Below, one piece after another: positions 61,255 through 64,000 of a stretch of DNA of 64,000 nucleotides. Source of the stretch: Leptodontidium sp. MPI-SDFR-AT-0119 (taxonomy: Eukaryota; Ascomycota; Leotiomycetes; Helotiales; Leptodontidiaceae). The stretch spans positions 1 through 64,000 of the forward strand of contig JAHLEZ010000053.1 of NCBI GenBank assembly GCA_020726505.1, in the 5' to 3' direction. Position numbers and translations under genes: made by a program. The number at the start of each line of letters is the position of its first letter. The stretch's first letter is position 1. The notes beneath the pieces were generated by a model. The model searched no databases. It was not told where the DNA came from and saw nothing but the letters and a program-made list of their open reading frames with translations.

Positions 61255-61375
61255 CGTGATTATCCTAGCAATAAAAACCTATTGTAAAAGTTTTATGAAA
61301 TTCTATTAATCTTGACAGACTTAAAAATCGTAATTTTGGTGTGAAAAGTGGCCCAAAGGGTGGGGTGGGGACTTA

Positions 61376-61774
61376 ACTCTTAGGACTTATTTTCTTACTA
61401 CGGGGACGGTAACGCGAATCCCTGTGCTGATTAGGTCGACCCGGACCCCAACTCTACGATCTCGGTAGGCGAAATGAGGGGACTTACCTTAGAGACCGGA
61501 CCCACGAATCAGGGCTTGAGAAACTCGGACGGGGGGCTCCTCCCGAGATGGAATAACGGTACAGAAAAGCCTGTTCTAGGCAGTCTGTCACCTTGTTGCC
61601 TACGACGGGAAAGCCATAGTGAGTCACTGAAAATGAAGCTATTCCGAAGGAAGGAGATATCGATATGAAGTAAAAAACAGGGAGTATAGCGAATCCCTGT
61701 AAACCAACTGACAGGCACGGAGCCGGCTGTTCGTCGACAGGACCATGGGCGGCATAGATATTCGTGATCAGTCA
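61376..61774. other. Downstream flank of the OrsD-like remnant
   Basis: Open frames on both strands (for example 61509-61793 minus) have no recognisable motif; nothing supported. Confidence 0.3.
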
Positions 61775-62238
61775 TTACCAACCAACCTCCCAAACGCCCT
61801 TAAACAAAGTCGAACCAAGTCCACCCCAAGCACCTCTAATTCTCCGCGCAAGTTGAATGTCTTTTTGCATAATGGTGCTGCTTCTTGGAGAGCTTGAATT
61901 GCTTGGGATTGCTATCGTATGCCTTCTCCTTGCGGACGAAAATTGAGAGCAACTTCTCGGACCTATCATCTCTTGGCTCTCGCAACACGGGAATGGGGTG
62001 GCGATGGGCGGGGGGGGAAACTTATCGAATTCAACTCTGACCTGTGCTGGATTAAACCATCAATTTTCTGGACCTCGTGGATGATTCGATCGCGGTCTTT
62101 CTTTGGCATATTATGGGTGTCCTCATCTTTCAAATGGGTGTTGATATTGCTGGGTAATACGGCGTACCGGCATTCTGGATCGGAACACACTACCAATCGC
62201 TGCTCTGGGACATGCACGAATGGATCCATGATAAACAA
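61775..62238 (-). pseudogene. OrsD/DUF3505-like zinc-finger protein fragment with a homopolymer frameshift
   Basis: On the minus strand the first 90 codons (62238-61966) contain VVCSDPECRYAVLPSNINTH, LKDEDTHNMPKKDRDRIIHE and VQKIDGL, with Cys18, Cys23, His35 and His42: the first half of the fungal OrsD-like domain (DUF3505), a paired C2H2-type region common in orphan ascomycete genes. The expected Pro-rich FPPP linker coincides with a run of eight C (62010-62017, G on the + strand). Beyond it the family-like text (TIMQKDIQLARRIRGAWGGL) is in another frame (61969-61775). So either a one-base slip inactivated it, or the run length is a sequencing error. It is shorter than usual family members. 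Confidence 0.6.
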
Positions 62239-62760
62239 ATCAACGTGACTCTTGTATTTAAATTTTGATGCTTCTACTGTCTACTCTACTGCCTTACACG
62301 TCTTCTTGTTCGACGCGTTCTATGACAATGCTCGTAACCCATACGTGTTTGTGGAAATGAACGAACTCCCTTTCCGCTTTTATACCATTTTATGATTTTT
62401 ATGCTGATTTTTATGCTTTGGGCGGGATTTTGCTTACCTGGCCTGTGCATTTGCTCTCCCCCATCAAAAATCCATCCGCTGGATAATGGCCTTGATAAAT
62501 AACCCCACGGTGGGCTTTGGGTTAATATTTTGACGGGGTTGGTGTCGCATATGCCGGGGCTAACTCATACTCGAATTTGAGCTGCATCCGAGCTTATTTG
62601 GACGTAACCCTAACAAATCAACTTGGCTAAATCAACTTGGCCCTCTCGGCAAATCTACGCTAATGGGTTGTATGGGGAAATAAACCAACTACACTGAAGT
62701 TGGTTTTCTAATGGTGGTTAGCGGTTATCTTTATATCTCTACATCTTTATCTTTTTACCG
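62239..62760. other. Upstream region of the OrsD-like fragment
   Basis: Shows a 13-bp direct repeat (AAATCAACTTGGC, twice near 62615-62642) and a 9-bp hairpin (AAACCAACT/AGTTGGTTT, 62683-62709). No gene seen. Confidence 0.35.
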
Positions 62761-62884
62761 CTTCGGGGTTGCGGGGGCTGCTGCTTTCTTCCATGTACTT
62801 CTGGGTTGCGGGGGCTCTGATTTACAAATATAACTCTTATTTTCTGCGTATTACCCTTGTAAGTACTTCCGGGTTGCGGGGGGA
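62761..62884. repeat. Three dispersed GC-rich repeats in AT-rich DNA
   Basis: GGGTTGCGGGGG occurs at about 62766, 62803 and 62871; the last two share the longer TACTTCYGGGTTGCGGGGG. G-runs could form a quadruplex. Confidence 0.7.
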
Positions 62885-64000
62885 ATTACGATTAAATATA
62901 GTTACTTACTTTCTTACTTTTTTTTACTCGCTTTTTTCCCTATTTACTTGCGTTTCCCTTTCCCCCCCCCCGGATATGGGGTTCAATAACCCTAATCCAA
63001 CTCTTAATACTTCATTCCTATACTATAAAAATTCGTCATCTTAATCTTCTTATTTATTTATTTATTCATTCTTTAATATCACTTTATTTTGATACGTTAT
63101 GTATTTTAACTAAGACTATTTTATCTATTTTAATAATGAAAATAAAACAAAGATTGCTTGATTTCTCAAAATAACTTTTTATATATTATTAAATTAAGTT
63201 TTATTATATAAATTCTATTTTTTAAATCTTCCTTTAAAAAATTTCTTATCCTCCTTTTTTATATTCTTTTCCCATATTCTTTTCATTCATTCTTATTTCT
63301 TATTTTTTAATTAATAATTAAATCATTTTATACCTTGGCCTTTTTTTTAAAAAAACAACTAAAACAAATATTCTTATTAAAATCCTTTCTCTAATATCTT
63401 AATCCTAACTCCAATCGTCGTACGTATTTTATAACTCTCGTTTGAAGTATTCCTTGATATCTCTGCCCTTTTTTAAATTGTAATAAAATCCCCTTTTTTT
63501 TAATAACCCTTTCTAATGAATTATTTGTATAAGTATTACTCGTCGGTTTCCTGATTTTTTTTGTTTTTTTTTCCGACCTACTTGCGTAGGTCGGAACCAC
63601 CAACTTCGACATACCAGCAACTTCGACATGACGACTTAATCAAGGAATAACTTTTTTACTACTAATATAATCGACTTAAAAGTTGGATTATTAAATCCGG
63701 AACAAAATTCTACATAAATCACACTTTAAATAACGTCATTCGATTCATGTAGTGCATCGTAATTAAATAGACTAAGCAAGAATTTGGGGTCCCGCGGGGC
63801 TTAAAACAGCCAAAATATCAACTTCTACGTCTAACTTCTTAGCCCTTTTATAGATTTTAATAAAAAAAGATCCACGGGATATACGAACTATATATATTCC
63901 AATCGATTCCGAGATTTATATAACGATCGCATAACGTTTAGTAGTGGAAAATAAGTGGTTATATCAAAAATATAGGTTTCGGGATACTCGCTTATGTAAT
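62885..64000. other. AT-rich terminal stretch without recognisable gene
   Basis: Long T/A runs, a C10-type run near 62965-62975, and a 73-codon minus-strand stretch (63391-63612) that is lysine-rich and probably chance. A hairpin lies at 63571-63596, and two copies of CAACTTCGACAT start at 63601 and 63618. Confidence 0.4.
63571..63596. repeat. Perfect 11-bp GC-rich hairpin
   Basis: TTCCGACCTAC and GTAGGTCGGAA are exact reverse complements with a TTGC loop; it is followed by the 12-bp direct repeat CAACTTCGACAT at 63601 and 63618. Confidence 0.85.

Larger units (their letters stand above)
57898..61375. mobile_element. Split MITE-like element (TA-flanked inverted ends) with about 2.7 kb inserted
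   Basis: The left end at 57898 (TA, then AGTCCCCCC...CCCTTTG) and the right end at 61375 (GGGTGGGGTGGGGACTTA) are inverted copies that share the extended motif CCCTTTGGGCCAC and TTTACAC-AAAA. AT-rich sequence related to the intact element 58971-59746 runs from 57898 to about 58535, with the remaining about 120 bp at 61255-61375. Left plus right is about 760 bp, close to the 776 bp of the intact element. The simplest reading is one element split by an insertion of 58536-61254. Confidence 0.5.

Noticed and set aside
62988..62998. CCCTAA as a telomere repeat
   Set aside because: It occurs singly; no tandem array is present.
63391..63612. Lysine-rich 73-codon frame as a gene
   Set aside because: Composition follows the AT-rich background and it spans the hairpin and T runs.

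Overview
The window looks like a filamentous ascomycete (Pezizomycotina) chromosome, probably an accessory or heterochromatic, AT-rich segment. It holds nested LTR retrotransposons, a Tad1-like LINE, a hAT transposon, MITE-like elements and fossil fungal genes (DUF1446/DUF4387, SURNod19, GT90, OrsD-like, Zn2Cys6). From 1 to about 46,000 almost every reading frame is broken by TAG/TAA at positions where the family has Gln or Trp. ATG has become ATA in places and CpG is still plentiful. That is the signature of repeat-induced point mutation (RIP, CpA to TpA), not of CpG decay. No tRNA, rRNA or CRISPR array was seen.

Layout. 1-5145: fossil genes, namely a Zn2Cys6 regulator end (-), a SURNod19 protein (+) and an AtuA/DUF1446-DUF4387 protein (+). 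5171-26574: a four-level nested retrotransposon stack. Copia-1 is interrupted by a Gypsy element, which is interrupted by Copia-2, which is interrupted by a 1.24 kb TRIM-like element. For all four I can read both LTRs and an exact 5-bp target duplication (TTAGT, CAAAT, TTACT, TCCTT). 26575-40796: more fossil genes, namely a lactonase-like protein (-), an MFS permease (+), an ABCA-type transporter (+), two fungal transcription factor remnants (+), a 172-bp tandem duplication and an unrecognised coding remnant. 40797-45977: a second, inverted Copia-1 copy with TSD ACTAC. 46222-47034: a GT90 pseudogene.

47,300-57,335 is less damaged: a hAT transposase (-), a Tad1-like LINE (-) whose ORF1 is still open and joins ORF2 through a TAATG stop-start, and an unrecognised broken gene whose visible stops are nearly all at Gln codons. 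57,898-61,375 holds two members of a TA-flanked MITE-like family; one appears split by about 2.7 kb that contains the other. 61,775-62,238 is an OrsD/DUF3505-like remnant with a frameshift at a G8 run. The last 1.7 kb is AT-rich with GC-rich hairpin and repeat motifs and no recognised gene.

How it fits together. The fossil genes 1-5145 plus 26,575-40,796 were contiguous before Copia-1 inserted. A DUF1446/DUF4387 enzyme, a lactonase, two transporters and Zn2Cys6 regulators resemble a catabolic or secondary-metabolite cluster. Because RIP acts on duplicated DNA, the simplest reading is that the cluster was once present twice, or that RIP spread from the flanking transposons; this is inference. 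Nothing in the window is clearly an intact host gene.
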